Source: Pseudomonas sp. L5B5
GTDB taxonomy: Bacteria; Pseudomonadota; Gammaproteobacteria; Pseudomonadales; Pseudomonadaceae
DNA: 64,000 nt
Assembly (NCBI RefSeq): GCF_020520285.1
Contig: NZ_CP084742.1
Coordinates: 4,960,001-5,024,000 of the forward strand
Reading direction: 5' to 3'
In this document: positions 55,877 to 64,000 of the stretch, one piece after another
How the letters are laid out: every line of letters begins with the position of its first letter
Numbering within the stretch: position 1 is the first letter of the stretch
Notes under the pieces: generated by a model
What the model was told of the DNA's origin: nothing
Database searches by the model: none
The model's input: the letters and a program-made list of their open reading frames with translations, nothing else
Position numbers and translations under genes: made by a program

Positions 55877-56020
55877 TTATTTTTGGTAAACCGCACCAGC
55901 CTGCAAAACGTACACCCAGCTCTTGCGGCTGGCTGTGGAACTAGGCGGGAAAGTCATCCGCTTCGTCGGGCGATCTGGCCATGAGGGCCGATGCGCAAAG
56001 GTGGGGCGCAGCATACGCAT
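55877..56020 (-). CDS. Possible 47-residue small protein
   Basis: A frame from the ATG at 56020 to the TAA at 55877 ends 18 nt before the minus-strand terminator. The product begins MRMLRPTFAHRPSWPDRP and ends SRKSWVYVLQAGAVYQK, basic with a Tyr/Val-rich tail. A shorter form from the ATG at 55957 would be 26 residues. There is no strong ribosome site, so the transcript may be a non-coding RNA instead. Function unknown. Confidence 0.35.
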   Translation of the reverse strand: MRMLRPTFAHRPSWPDRPTKRMTFPPSSTASRKSWVYVLQAGAVYQK

Positions 56021-56163
56021 GTTCGCCGAGAATTCCCAGTGTGAAGCGCGATCCAGAGGCCTCTAGGGCAAAATTAATGCGCAGTGGCCTGTTGCAGGAT
56101 GCATGGCCGGATAGATCTTTTCATCGGCAAGCCGACTCCAGCGGCGCAGGCAGGTACAAAAAA

Positions 56164-56181
56164 GCCCCGATCACTCGGGGC
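56164..56181. terminator. Bidirectional rho-independent terminator below ppa
   Basis: GCCCCGA pairs with TCGGGGC around TCAC, with A-runs before and T-runs after, so it works on both strands. It ends ppa on the minus strand, 40 nt past the stop. Confidence 0.9.
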
Positions 56182-56221
56182 TTTTTCTTGAAGCTTGTAG
56201 CTCGAAGCTTGTAGCTGCTTC

Positions 56222-56749
56222 TTAGCCTTTGTAGGCGGCAACCGACTTCAGGATCTCGGCACGGGCCGCTTCAGCGTTGCCCCAGCCATCGATCTTCACC
56301 CACTTGCCTTTCTCGAGATCCTTGTAGTTCTCGAAGAAGTGCTTGATCTGCTCCAGCAGCAGCGCTGGCAGGTCGGTGTATTCCTTCACGTCGACATACA
56401 GCTGGGACAGCTTGTCGTGAGGAACTGCGATGACCTTGGCATCGCCGCCGCCGTCGTCGGTCATGTTCAGGATGCCAACCGGACGGGCGCGGATTACCGA
56501 GCCTGGGGCTACCGGGTAAGGCGTCACGACCAGCACGTCCAGGGGATCGCCGTCGTCAGCCAGGGTATTGGGGATAAAACCGTAGTTGGCCGGGTAGAAC
56601 ATCGGGGTGGCCATGAAACGGTCAACGAACAGGCAATCGCTGTCTTTGTCGATTTCGTATTTGATCGGCGCGTGGTTGGCCGGGATTTCGATCGCGACGT
56701 AGATGTCGTTCGGCAGGTCTTTGCCCGCCGGAATCTTGCTGTAGCTCAT
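56222..56749 (-). CDS. ppa: Inorganic pyrophosphatase
   Basis: The 175-residue cytosolic family I pyrophosphatase hydrolyses PPi released by biosynthesis. It shows [39 protein letters not shown] metal-site segments (DGDPLDVLV) and [10 protein letters not shown]. The length matches E. coli Ppa. A strong terminator follows. Confidence 0.97.
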   Translation of the reverse strand: MSYSKIPAGKDLPNDIYVAIEIPANHAPIKYEIDKDSDCLFVDRFMATPMFYPANYGFIPNTLADDGDPLDVLVVTPYPVAPGSVIRARPVGILNMTDDGGGDAKVIAVPHDKLSQLYVDVKEYTDLPALLLEQIKHFFENYKDLEKGKWVKIDGWGNAEAARAEILKSVAAYKG

Positions 56750-56920
56750 TGGGCGTTGCCCCCGTTAATTGACCAAATGACTTGGCCGGATTGACCAAAA
56801 AGTGGCGCCGATTATAGACACACTCCGCTATCGATGCCACGTACCAAGGGTCGTAGAGCCCTGGATGCAATGTCTTGTCTGGGCGTCTTTAGATGAACAA
56901 CGTAATGGCCTGGCAAGACA

Positions 56921-57733
56921 TTAGTGTTGAGTCTGATAGACCGGATCCTGTGCCTGAAGTTGCTGCAGCCGGGCCAGCGGATTTTGCCGGTAGAACAGCT
57001 GCAGTTGCTCGTAGACGCTGGGGTAGGCCGCCGCCAGCAGGTCCGGGGCGCTGAAGAAGTACTCGCTGGTCACCGCAAAGAATTCCGCGGGGTTTTCCGC
57101 GGCATAGGGGTCGATGGCCGTCTCGGTGTCCGGGTCTTCATCCAGCTGGCGATTGAGGTCGTCGTAGGCACCTTGCATGACTTGCGCCCAGTCGCTGACT
57201 CGCATGTCGCTGTGCAGTGGCGGCAGGCCGTTGGCGTCGCCGTTGAGCATGTCCAGCTTGTGGGCCAGTTCGTGGATCACCAGGTTATAGGCTTCCCAGC
57301 CGCCGCTGGCCAGGACCCCAGGCCAGGCCAGGATGACGGGACCCTGCTGCCAGGCTTCGCCACTGTGTTCGCCGTCCCATTCATGTTCGATGCCGCTGGC
57401 ATCGCGATGGCGCTGGGGACTGAGGAAGTCGTCGGGGTAAAGGATGATCTCGTGGAAGCCCTGGTACCAGTTCAGGTTGCCCAGGTGCAGCAGTGGCAGT
57501 TGCGCCTGGGCCGCCAGCAGCAGGCGTTGTTCCTGATGCAGTTCCACGCCCGGCAGGGCGGTCAGGTGCTTGTCGTCCAGAAACAGCACGCTGGCCTCGC
57601 GCAGCCACTGGTCCTCGGTGGCGCTGATGCCGTCGAGGAAGGGCAACTGCTGGCGTATCCGCTGCCAGGCCTGGTCGCTGACCGGGTGCCTGGCCAGCCG
57701 GCGCTTGCGCCGCCAGGCGCTCAATGACCACAT
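56921..57733 (-). CDS. mtfA: MtfA family zinc peptidase
   Basis: The 270-residue product has the HEXXH motif in VIHELAHKLDMLNG and the MtfA-typical ENPAEFFAVTSEYFF with a third ligand Glu. E. coli MtfA is an aminopeptidase that also binds Mlc and modulates the glucose phosphotransferase system; a general proteolytic role is more likely here. The ATG at 57733 is only 5 nt from the DedA gene stop. Confidence 0.92.
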   Translation of the reverse strand: MWSLSAWRRKRRLARHPVSDQAWQRIRQQLPFLDGISATEDQWLREASVLFLDDKHLTALPGVELHQEQRLLLAAQAQLPLLHLGNLNWYQGFHEIILYPDDFLSPQRHRDASGIEHEWDGEHSGEAWQQGPVILAWPGVLASGGWEAYNLVIHELAHKLDMLNGDANGLPPLHSDMRVSDWAQVMQGAYDDLNRQLDEDPDTETAIDPYAAENPAEFFAVTSEYFFSAPDLLAAAYPSVYEQLQLFYRQNPLARLQQLQAQDPVYQTQH

Positions 57734-57738
57734 GCCGG

Positions 57739-58395
57739 TCAACGGCTTCCGGCTTTCTCGGCGTTGCGGCCGAAGCGGCTGCGCAGCACGCCGATGATCA
57801 TCGGCACCAGGGACAGGAGAATGATGGCTACCACCAGCAGCGACAGGTTTTTCTTGATGAATGGTACGTTGCCGAAGAAGTAGCCCAGGGTCACCAGGCC
57901 GCCGACCCACAGGATGGTACCGGCCACGCTGAAGGCGAAGAAGCGCGCGTAGGGCATCCTGGCAACGCCGGCAACAAACGGGGCGAAGGTGCGGATGATG
58001 GGCAGGAAACGCGCCAGGGTCACGGTCTTGCCACCGTGTTTTTCATAGAAATCGTGGGTTTTCTGCAGATAGTCGCGGCGGAAGATCTTCGAGTCGGGAT
58101 TGCTGAACAGGCGTTCCCCGGCCGTTCGTCCGATTACGTAGTTGGTACTGTCGCCCAGGATCGCCGCGAGCATCAGCAGGCCCCCCAGCAGCACCGGGTC
58201 CATGCCACCGCCGGCGGCCACGGCGCCGGCAATGAACAGCAGCGAATCCCCGGGCAGAAATGGCATCACCACCAGGCCGGTCTCGCAGAAGATCACCAGG
58301 AACAGAATGGCGTAGATCCAGGGCCCGTAGTTGGTCACCAACATGTCGAGATACACGTCGAGATGAAGGATGAGGTCGATCGGGTTGAAATCCAT
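57739..58395 (-). CDS. DedA family membrane protein
   Basis: The 218-residue inner-membrane protein shows the DedA pattern: FCETGLVVMPFLPGDSLLF, DSTNYVIGRTAGERLF, KTVTLARFLPIIRTFAPFVA and GTILWVGG. Family members support membrane potential and are implicated in moving undecaprenyl phosphate or phospholipids. The ATG at 58395 follows a short leader. The same fold is fused to eboD earlier in this window. Confidence 0.93.
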   Translation of the reverse strand: MDFNPIDLILHLDVYLDMLVTNYGPWIYAILFLVIFCETGLVVMPFLPGDSLLFIAGAVAAGGGMDPVLLGGLLMLAAILGDSTNYVIGRTAGERLFSNPDSKIFRRDYLQKTHDFYEKHGGKTVTLARFLPIIRTFAPFVAGVARMPYARFFAFSVAGTILWVGGLVTLGYFFGNVPFIKKNLSLLVVAIILLSLVPMIIGVLRSRFGRNAEKAGSR

Positions 58396-58683
58396 TGAGG
58401 CACCTGTAGTGGTGGCCTGGCTCGGCAGGCCTGTGCGATAGCTTTGAGAAAAGGACTTAAGGGGTGTGCGACTTTTCTGGGAAGCGGAAAAGGTCGGCAT
58501 TATAAAGGGTGGGAGGTGAAATGCGTGTTCAGATTGTAGCGGCACATGTCGATCCGCAACCTGTCGGCACGCTGACAGAACCAGCAGTCTGGGACCGGGG
58601 CAGGCCCTCTTCCTGCCGCCGAGGGGCAGGAGCCCGGCCATTGAAAAGCGGCCCGGGGCTAACGCCGAGCAGTTAAGGAAAGG

Positions 58684-58783
58684 GTAGGAGCGAGGCTTGC
58701 CCGCGATGGACTCCAGGGCGCTGCGTTTCCAGTAAACATGCGCCATACCGTTGACGACCCTCGCGAGCAAGCTTCGCTCCTAC
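58684..58783. repeat. Inverted pair of REP elements (REPIN)
   Basis: The 23-nt element at 58684-58706 (starting GTAGGAGCGA) returns in reverse complement at 58761-58783 with two mismatches. This is the common Pseudomonas REP family, arranged head to head with a 54-bp spacer. The rest of the 434-bp gap (58396-58829) holds no gene that I can see. Confidence 0.85.
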
Positions 58784-58829
58784 AGGGGATGACCTTGCTT
58801 AACTGACGGGTCAGGCCCGGGGGGCGCTC

Positions 58830-59288
58830 TCAGCCTTCACTGATGGGCAGGATGTAGTTCTTGAACTCGCTATCCTCGCGAAACCCCATGGACTCATAGG
58901 TCTTGCGTGCCACTTCGTTGTCGCTGCTGGTGGACACGCGCATGCGCACCGCCTGGGTGTCCTTGGCCATTTTCTTTGCGGTACGCATCAGGTTGTCGGC
59001 CACTAGCTGGCGCCGGGCATCCTCGGCGACATAGATGTCATTGAGGATCCACACGCGCTTGAGGGACAGGGAGGAAAAGCTCGGGTAGAGCTGGCAGAAG
59101 CCCAGCAGCTTGCTGCTGTCGTCATCGGCCAGGGCCAGGTAGATCACCGACTCCTTGCGCCGCAGGCGCTTTTCCAGGAACGCCCGGGAGGAGTCCGGAT
59201 AGGGCAGGGCGCCATAGAACTCGCGGTATTTGACGAATAGCGGGGTCAACAGATCCAGGTGCTCGAGGGTTGCTTGAGTAATCCGCAT
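58830..59288 (-). CDS. GNAT family N-acetyltransferase
   Basis: The 152-residue product has the GNAT fold signature: LGFCQLYPSFSSLSLKRVWI (strand region), LNDIYVAEDARRQLVADNLM (acetyl-CoA motif A variant), and a C-terminal ARKTYESMGFREDSEFKNYI. The substrate is unknown. The ATG at 59288 begins MRITQATLEH. Confidence 0.9.
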   Translation of the reverse strand: MRITQATLEHLDLLTPLFVKYREFYGALPYPDSSRAFLEKRLRRKESVIYLALADDDSSKLLGFCQLYPSFSSLSLKRVWILNDIYVAEDARRQLVADNLMRTAKKMAKDTQAVRMRVSTSSDNEVARKTYESMGFREDSEFKNYILPISEG

Positions 59289-59394
59289 GGTGGCTCTCAA
59301 CTTCAAGTGGATGTGACGGCACAGGTTGGATGACTCGGGCAGCCGCGTTCCGATGCTGCCCAAAGCGGTTAAAAAGCGCAATCGTCTTGTAAAA

Positions 59395-60219
59395 TCACAC
59401 TTGGGGTGGCCCCAGGAGGAAGTTGCCCTTCATGTCCGCGGGCGAATCGCTGTCCAGGGTCTGCACTTGTGCTTCGTCCTTGAGGTTGACCCCCGACAAT
59501 TGTCGACGGCAGGCTTCGCGCATCAGGTACAGCAGCCGATGGGCAGCCATGCCATAGCTCAGCCCCTCCAGGCGCACGTTGGAGATGCAGTTGCGGTAGG
59601 CATCGGTGAGCCCGACCTTTGGCTGGTAGGTGAAATACAGCCCCAGGCTGTCGGGAGAACTGAGCCCCGGACGTTCACCGATCAGGATTACCGTCATCTG
59701 CGCCCCCAGCAGCTGTCCGACCTCGTCGGCGACCGCCACCCGGCCCTGTTCCACCAGCACCACGGGCGACAGCGACCAGCCTTCGGCGGCGGTCTGTTCC
59801 TCCATGCGTGCCAGGAATGGCAGGGTATGGCGATGCACTGCCAGGGCCGACAGGCCGTCGGCCACCACGACCGCCAGGTCGACCCCGCCGGGGTGGGCCT
59901 GGGCATATTCGCGCAAGGCCTGGGCCGAGTCATCGCTGAGCCGGCGCCCCAGGTCGGGGCGTTGCAGGTAGCTGTGGCGGTCGGTGGCGGCGCTGTGCAA
60001 CAAGAGACTGTCGCGGCCACGCTCGGCCAGCTGGGCGCTGAGGCCGGCATGGTCGAATGGCAGGTGCACGGCGTCCCGGGCCTGGGCATGGGCGAACTGG
60101 AAATCCAGCTGGGCGCCAGTGGGCAGGCTGGTGCCGGTGCGGCCCAGGGCAATGCGTGCCGGAGTCAGGCGGCGCAGTTCCAGCCATGGGTTCTGCGAAT
60201 CGGTCGGGTGTTTTTGCAT
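59395..60219 (-). CDS. eutC: Ethanolamine ammonia-lyase small subunit
   Basis: The 274-residue product has the EutC pattern: [58 protein letters not shown] and [12 protein letters not shown]. With EutB it cleaves ethanolamine to acetaldehyde and ammonia using adenosylcobalamin. It starts 11 nt after eutB. Confidence 0.95.
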   Translation of the reverse strand: MQKHPTDSQNPWLELRRLTPARIALGRTGTSLPTGAQLDFQFAHAQARDAVHLPFDHAGLSAQLAERGRDSLLLHSAATDRHSYLQRPDLGRRLSDDSAQALREYAQAHPGGVDLAVVVADGLSALAVHRHTLPFLARMEEQTAAEGWSLSPVVLVEQGRVAVADEVGQLLGAQMTVILIGERPGLSSPDSLGLYFTYQPKVGLTDAYRNCISNVRLEGLSYGMAAHRLLYLMREACRRQLSGVNLKDEAQVQTLDSDSPADMKGNFLLGPPQV

Positions 60220-60230
60220 GAGCCTGTTCC

Positions 60231-61625
60231 TTATCCCAACTGGGCCAGCGCCTGGCGGAAAGCCGGCGGCAGGTTGTTGCCGAAATGCACCTTGCCGTCG
60301 GCCTGGGTGAAGATCCCGGTCCTGGCCAGCCATTGCTCGAATTCGGGAGCGGGCTTCAGGCCAAGGGTCTGGCGAGCATAGAGCGCGTCGTGGAAGGACG
60401 TGGTCTGGTAGTTGAGCATGATGTCGTCCGAGCCCGGGATGCCCATGATGAAGTTGATTCCTGCCACCCCCAGCAGGGTCAGCAGGTTATCCATGTCGTC
60501 CTGGTCGGCTTCGGCGTGGTTGGTGTAGCAGATGTCACAGCCCATGGGCACGCCCAGCAGCTTGCCGCAGAAGTGATCTTCCAGGCCGGCGCGGATGATC
60601 TGCTTGCCGTTGTACAGGTACTCCGGCCCGATGAAGCCGACCACGGTGTTGACCAGGAACGGCTTGAAGTGCCGGGCCACGGCATAGGCGCGGGTTTCGC
60701 AGGTCTGCTGGTCGATGCCGAAGTGGGCGTTGGCCGACAGCGCGCTGCCCTGGCCGGTCTCGAAGTACATCAGGTTCTGCCCCAGGGTGCCGCGGTTCAG
60801 GCTCAGCCCGGCCTCGTAGCCTTCCTTGAGGATGTTCAGGTTGATGCCGAAGCTGGCGTTGGCCGCCTCGGTGCCGGCGATCGACTGGAACACCAGGTCC
60901 AGGGGCACGCCACGGTTGATCGCCTCGATGGAAGTGGTGACGTGGGTCAGCACGCAGGCCTGGGTGGGAATTTCATAGCGCTGGATGATGGCGTCGAGCA
61001 TCTCCAGCATGGCGCAGATCGAGGCGATGCTGTCGGTGGCCGGGTTGATGCCGATCATGGCGTCGCCGTTGCCATAGAGCAGGCCGTCGAGAATGCTCGC
61101 GGCGATACCGGCCGGCTCGTCGGTAGGGTGGTTGGGCTGCAGGCGGGTGGACAGGCGTCCACGCAGCCCCAGGGTGCCGCGGAACTTTGTCACCACGCGG
61201 ATCTTCTGCGCCACCAGGATCAGGTCCTGCACGCGCATGATCTTCGACACCGCGGCGGCCATTTCCGGGGTCAGGCCCGGGGCCAGGGCCCGCAGGCTCT
61301 GCTCGTCGGCGGCGTCGCTGAGCAGCCAGTCACGGAAGCCGCCCACGGTCAGGTGGCTGACGGTGGCGAAGGCTGCCTTGTCGTGGCTGTCGATGATCAG
61401 GCGGGTGACTTCGTCGGACTCGTAGGGGATCAGCACCTCTTCGAGAAAATGCTTGAGGGGGATGTCGGCCAGGGTCATCTGGGCGGCCACCCGCTCGCCG
61501 TCGTTGAGGGCGGCGACGCCGGCCAGGAAATCCCCGGAACGGGCCGGGCTGGCCTTGGCCATGACTTCCTTGAGGCTGTCGAAGCGATAGGTCTGAGAAC
61601 CTACGCTGTGGGAAAATTGGGCCAT
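60231..61625 (-). CDS. eutB: Ethanolamine ammonia-lyase large subunit
   Basis: The 464-residue product has the substrate site residues of the family by alignment: Arg161 and Gln163 (STRLQPNHP), Asn194 (IGINPATD), Glu289 (YFETGQGS) and Asp364 ([10 protein letters not shown]). These correspond to R160, Q162, N193, E287 and D362 of the Salmonella enzyme. It is the catalytic large chain. No eut microcompartment shell genes are present, so acetaldehyde is probably oxidised by a cytosolic dehydrogenase encoded elsewhere. Confidence 0.95.
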   Translation of the reverse strand: MAQFSHSVGSQTYRFDSLKEVMAKASPARSGDFLAGVAALNDGERVAAQMTLADIPLKHFLEEVLIPYESDEVTRLIIDSHDKAAFATVSHLTVGGFRDWLLSDAADEQSLRALAPGLTPEMAAAVSKIMRVQDLILVAQKIRVVTKFRGTLGLRGRLSTRLQPNHPTDEPAGIAASILDGLLYGNGDAMIGINPATDSIASICAMLEMLDAIIQRYEIPTQACVLTHVTTSIEAINRGVPLDLVFQSIAGTEAANASFGINLNILKEGYEAGLSLNRGTLGQNLMYFETGQGSALSANAHFGIDQQTCETRAYAVARHFKPFLVNTVVGFIGPEYLYNGKQIIRAGLEDHFCGKLLGVPMGCDICYTNHAEADQDDMDNLLTLLGVAGINFIMGIPGSDDIMLNYQTTSFHDALYARQTLGLKPAPEFEQWLARTGIFTQADGKVHFGNNLPPAFRQALAQLG

Positions 61626-61676
61626 CTCAGTCTCCGTTTCAACGATGTAGGGGCGTTGCCGAGTGCTGGCGGATCA

Positions 61677-63872
61677 TCAGGATGCCACCTTCTTCAGCAG
61701 GTTTTCCAGGCGGTTGCCGGCAGCCCGGTGATGCAGGATGGCGAAGGCCTTCTCCGCCACCAGGCTGCCGCCTTCCAGCGGGGGCAGGCCGCCGCTGTAG
61801 ATGTTTGAAATCACTGTGTATTCATAGCGAATGTCGGCATTGCCGCTGAACTGCGCGGCGGCGCGGCGGGCCTGGTCGTCCGGCAGGCGGTAGCCCAGGT
61901 AGGCGGACATGCTCCGCGAGGCCAGGGCATCGCCGCCGGGCCGTTCGCCGATCAGCACGATGATCAGTTGCGGTTGCAGGGCCTCGCCCACCGACTCCGC
62001 CAGCTTGACCCGGCCATAGGGCGCCAGTATCGGCTGGCCGACCCGCAGTTCGCGGCTGCGCAGGCCGTCCATCAACACGGGCAACAGCTCGGGAATGTTG
62101 TGATGGATGGCCTCGGCGCTGAGACCGTCGGAAATCACGATCTGCACGTCGTTGTATTCCGGTTGCAGCTGGCGCAGCACCTCTTCGGTCAGGCGTGCGC
62201 CAAGCTCCGGGTCCTGCAGGTGGGCAAGCTTGTCCGGGGCGGCGGTACGCAGCTCGCGCAGGGGAATGTCGCCGATCTCGGCCGGGCGCAGGTCGACGTA
62301 GATCGCTTCCCGGGCCACCGCCAGGTTGGCCCGCACGATGCGCGAGACGGTGTTGGCCGGGCGTGGCCCGGCGTTGTCGAATCCATAGGTGGCAGGGGTG
62401 GATTCCAGCAGGCGCTGGAAGTCGATGTCCGACTCGCAGAAGATCCGTGGGTTGCCCCAGTTCGGCCCGCGCTCGACGTTGCCGTGGGCGTCCTCCTGGA
62501 AGATGCCCTTGCCCAGGGCCCAGCGCAGGTACTCCGGAGCCGGCGCCAGGTCGTGGACCTCCCGCAGGGTCTGGTTGTCGTGGGCGCTGGTGTCGAAGTA
62601 GGCGAGCATGCGGTCGGTGCTCAGGTACACGTCCATGAAGAAGTTGGCACCGGCGGCGGTCAGCAGCTCGGTGGCCATCTGCTGGCCTTCCAGGGTCACC
62701 TGGGAGTGCAGGGTGTAGCAAGGCGCCATGCCCATGGGCAGGCCCAGCAGCTTGCCCATGAACTGGTCCTGCAGGCAGGCGTAGGTCATCTCGAAGTTGT
62801 CGAGGTGGGTTTCCGGGCCGATGAAACCCGTGACGTTGTTCACCATGTACGGCCGGTAGCGCCGGGCCAGGCCGTAGCACAGGGCCTCGCAGGTGGTCAT
62901 GTCGATGCCTTCGTGCTTGCCGTAGGTCAGCTCGCTGCCCTGGCCGGTCTCGAAGTACATGAAGTTTTCCGCCACGTCCCGCAGCGGGCCGCGCTCGGCC
63001 ATGGCCTGCCAGGCCTGGTCGAGCAGTTGCACGGTGACGTCGAACTCGTCGGTCAGGGTGCGCTCGGTGCCCGCCAGGCTCTGGAACATGATCTCCACCG
63101 GTGCGCCCTGGTCCAGGCAGGCCAGCTGGGTCTTGATGTGCGACAACACGCAGATTTGCGTGGGCGCCCCGGTTTCCCGGCGCAGCTTGTCCAGGTGGTG
63201 CAGGGTGGCGCTGATATTGTCGACGGTGTCGATGGCCGGGTTGAGGCCGATCAGCGCGTCCCCCGAGCCCATGCTCAGCCCGGTATATACCAGCAGGGTG
63301 ATGCCGCTGAGGTTGTCGGTGGGGTGGTTGGGCTGCAAGCGCGACGACAGGGTGCCGGGCAGGCCCACCAGGGTCCGGGCCTTGGCCGCCGCACCGCTCT
63401 TGAGCTTCTTGGACAGCAGGATCAGTTCGTGCACGTCGAGCAGCTTGGCCAGGGCTGCCGCCATCACTCCCGTCAGGGCCGTGCCGATACGGCGTATTTC
63501 ACTGCCATGGCTGCGCAGCAGGCGATCCTTCAGGGCGCCCAGGGTCAGTCCGGCGATCTCCTCGAAGACCTGGTGATCGATGTCGTAGTTGACCTGCATG
63601 ACGCTGTCGATGCGGCCATGGCGATCGGTCAGGGGATGATCGAAATAGTGGCCCAGGGTCAGCTCCGAGAGCACCTTGCGGGCCGCCTCACGGGTGATTT
63701 CGTCGGCGGCCGAAAGGCCGGCCACGCGGTCTCCGGCCTTGCTGATATCGGCGGCGCCGAGGACGGCCTTGAGGCTGGGGAAGCGGATCGCGCGATCCAG
63801 GACCCGAGTGCTGTAGCTGCGCTCGGCGGGCACCTCGGGAAGGCGGATGTGCTGGAGTACGGTGAGTGACAT
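61677..63872 (-). CDS. Fused EutB-EutC ammonia-lyase paralogue
   Basis: The 731-residue product aligns with EutB over about 1-490 and with EutC over about 500-731 (VIVISDGLSAEAIHHN-like and LIIVLIGERPGGDALASR). Arg178, Gln180, Asn211 and Glu308 match the EutB substrate residues. At the place of the Asp in [10 protein letters not shown] it reads MGMAPCYTLH, so Ala383 replaces the Asp that holds the substrate amino group. The active-site loop [16 protein letters not shown] is also changed (MDVYLSTDRMLAYFDT). It is likely cobalamin dependent but acts on another amino alcohol. It has AAGGAG before the ATG at 63872 and lies 51 nt upstream of eutB. Confidence 0.9.
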   Translation of the reverse strand: MSLTVLQHIRLPEVPAERSYSTRVLDRAIRFPSLKAVLGAADISKAGDRVAGLSAADEITREAARKVLSELTLGHYFDHPLTDRHGRIDSVMQVNYDIDHQVFEEIAGLTLGALKDRLLRSHGSEIRRIGTALTGVMAAALAKLLDVHELILLSKKLKSGAAAKARTLVGLPGTLSSRLQPNHPTDNLSGITLLVYTGLSMGSGDALIGLNPAIDTVDNISATLHHLDKLRRETGAPTQICVLSHIKTQLACLDQGAPVEIMFQSLAGTERTLTDEFDVTVQLLDQAWQAMAERGPLRDVAENFMYFETGQGSELTYGKHEGIDMTTCEALCYGLARRYRPYMVNNVTGFIGPETHLDNFEMTYACLQDQFMGKLLGLPMGMAPCYTLHSQVTLEGQQMATELLTAAGANFFMDVYLSTDRMLAYFDTSAHDNQTLREVHDLAPAPEYLRWALGKGIFQEDAHGNVERGPNWGNPRIFCESDIDFQRLLESTPATYGFDNAGPRPANTVSRIVRANLAVAREAIYVDLRPAEIGDIPLRELRTAAPDKLAHLQDPELGARLTEEVLRQLQPEYNDVQIVISDGLSAEAIHHNIPELLPVLMDGLRSRELRVGQPILAPYGRVKLAESVGEALQPQLIIVLIGERPGGDALASRSMSAYLGYRLPDDQARRAAAQFSGNADIRYEYTVISNIYSGGLPPLEGGSLVAEKAFAILHHRAAGNRLENLLKKVAS

Positions 63873-63900
63873 GACAGGACTCTCCTTGGTTCGCATCGCC

Positions 63901-64000
63901 TCAGTGCACGCCGTAGAAGGCGACGGGCACGATGTGTTGATGGGGTTTTCCCAGGTTGATGAAGTGCGCCGAGCGCTCGCGTACCTCGTCGATGACGATC
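63901..64000 (-). CDS. 3' end of an unidentified gene
   Basis: A minus-strand frame enters from the window edge and ends at the TGA at 63901 with the sequence ...RERSAHFINLGKPHQHIVPV followed by AFYGVH. Codon use is normal. It ends 28 nt before the fused EutB-EutC gene, so it is probably in the same operon. The fragment is too short to name. Confidence 0.6.
   Translation of the reverse strand, partial: IVIDEVRERSAHFINLGKPHQHIVPVAFYGVH

Noticed and set aside
55981..56214. Plus-strand frame of 77 codons downstream of the hydrolase gene
   Set aside because: It reads through the bidirectional terminator at 56164-56181 and has no ribosome site.
1..64000. CRISPR arrays, tRNA or rRNA genes, insertion sequences, prophage
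   Set aside because: No regular spaced repeats, cloverleaf-like sequences, transposase or phage genes were seen on either strand.

Overview
The window looks like chromosomal DNA from a Pseudomonas of the fluorescens/protegens/chlororaphis type. It is GC-rich, densely coded on both strands, and has many 1-4 nt stop/start overlaps. A central block keeps the gene order I know from P. aeruginosa (OprG/OmpW, Zur-type DUF2796 ABC cluster, thioredoxin, nrdR-ribD-ribE-ribB-ribH-nusB-thiL-pgpA, ribA, dxs-ispA-xseB). I see no tRNA, rRNA, CRISPR array, insertion sequence or prophage.

Left part, 1-12336 (all minus strand): a long run of linked genes. It begins with an ebo/EDB metabolite-traffic cluster in the order eboD, eboC, eboA, eboB, eboE, eboF. 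Here eboD carries an extra N-terminal DedA/VTT membrane domain. It continues, through a 22-nt overlap, into four exported or unknown proteins; one has a visible c-type heme motif and the last runs off the window edge. A 607-bp AT-rich gap follows. Then come a cysteine hydrolase divergent from a GlxA-type regulator, an MscS-type channel, a full-length Lhr helicase and two sugar-nucleotide dehydrogenase-like genes.

Middle part, 23-44 kb: ompW lies behind a well-placed ANR/FNR-type site. A four-gene zinc-linked cluster (His-rich DUF2796 protein, ABC ATPase, FtsX-like permease, DUF3299 protein) sits behind a Zur-like palindrome. Next are the thioredoxin CnoX, a methyltransferase and a YbaY lipoprotein, then nrdR and the riboflavin/thiamine/nusB operon. 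In that operon RibB is a RibBX hybrid with a zinc-less GTP cyclohydrolase II-like tail, and a separate true RibA lies downstream. A BtuF-like and a BtuB-like gene converge after it, then dxs-ispA-xseB.

Right part, 44-64 kb: a complete six-gene mag (yfaPATSQP-like) alpha-2-macroglobulin operon, whose MagD lacks the thioester cysteine. It is followed by a two-gene peptidoglycan-hydrolase/secreted DUF3828 pair with effector-immunity architecture, a possible 47-residue small protein with its own terminator, ppa, mtfA, a DedA gene, a REP pair and a GNAT gene. The window ends in an ethanolamine ammonia-lyase locus, where canonical eutB and eutC are preceded by a fused EutB-EutC paralogue that has lost a predicted substrate-binding aspartate.
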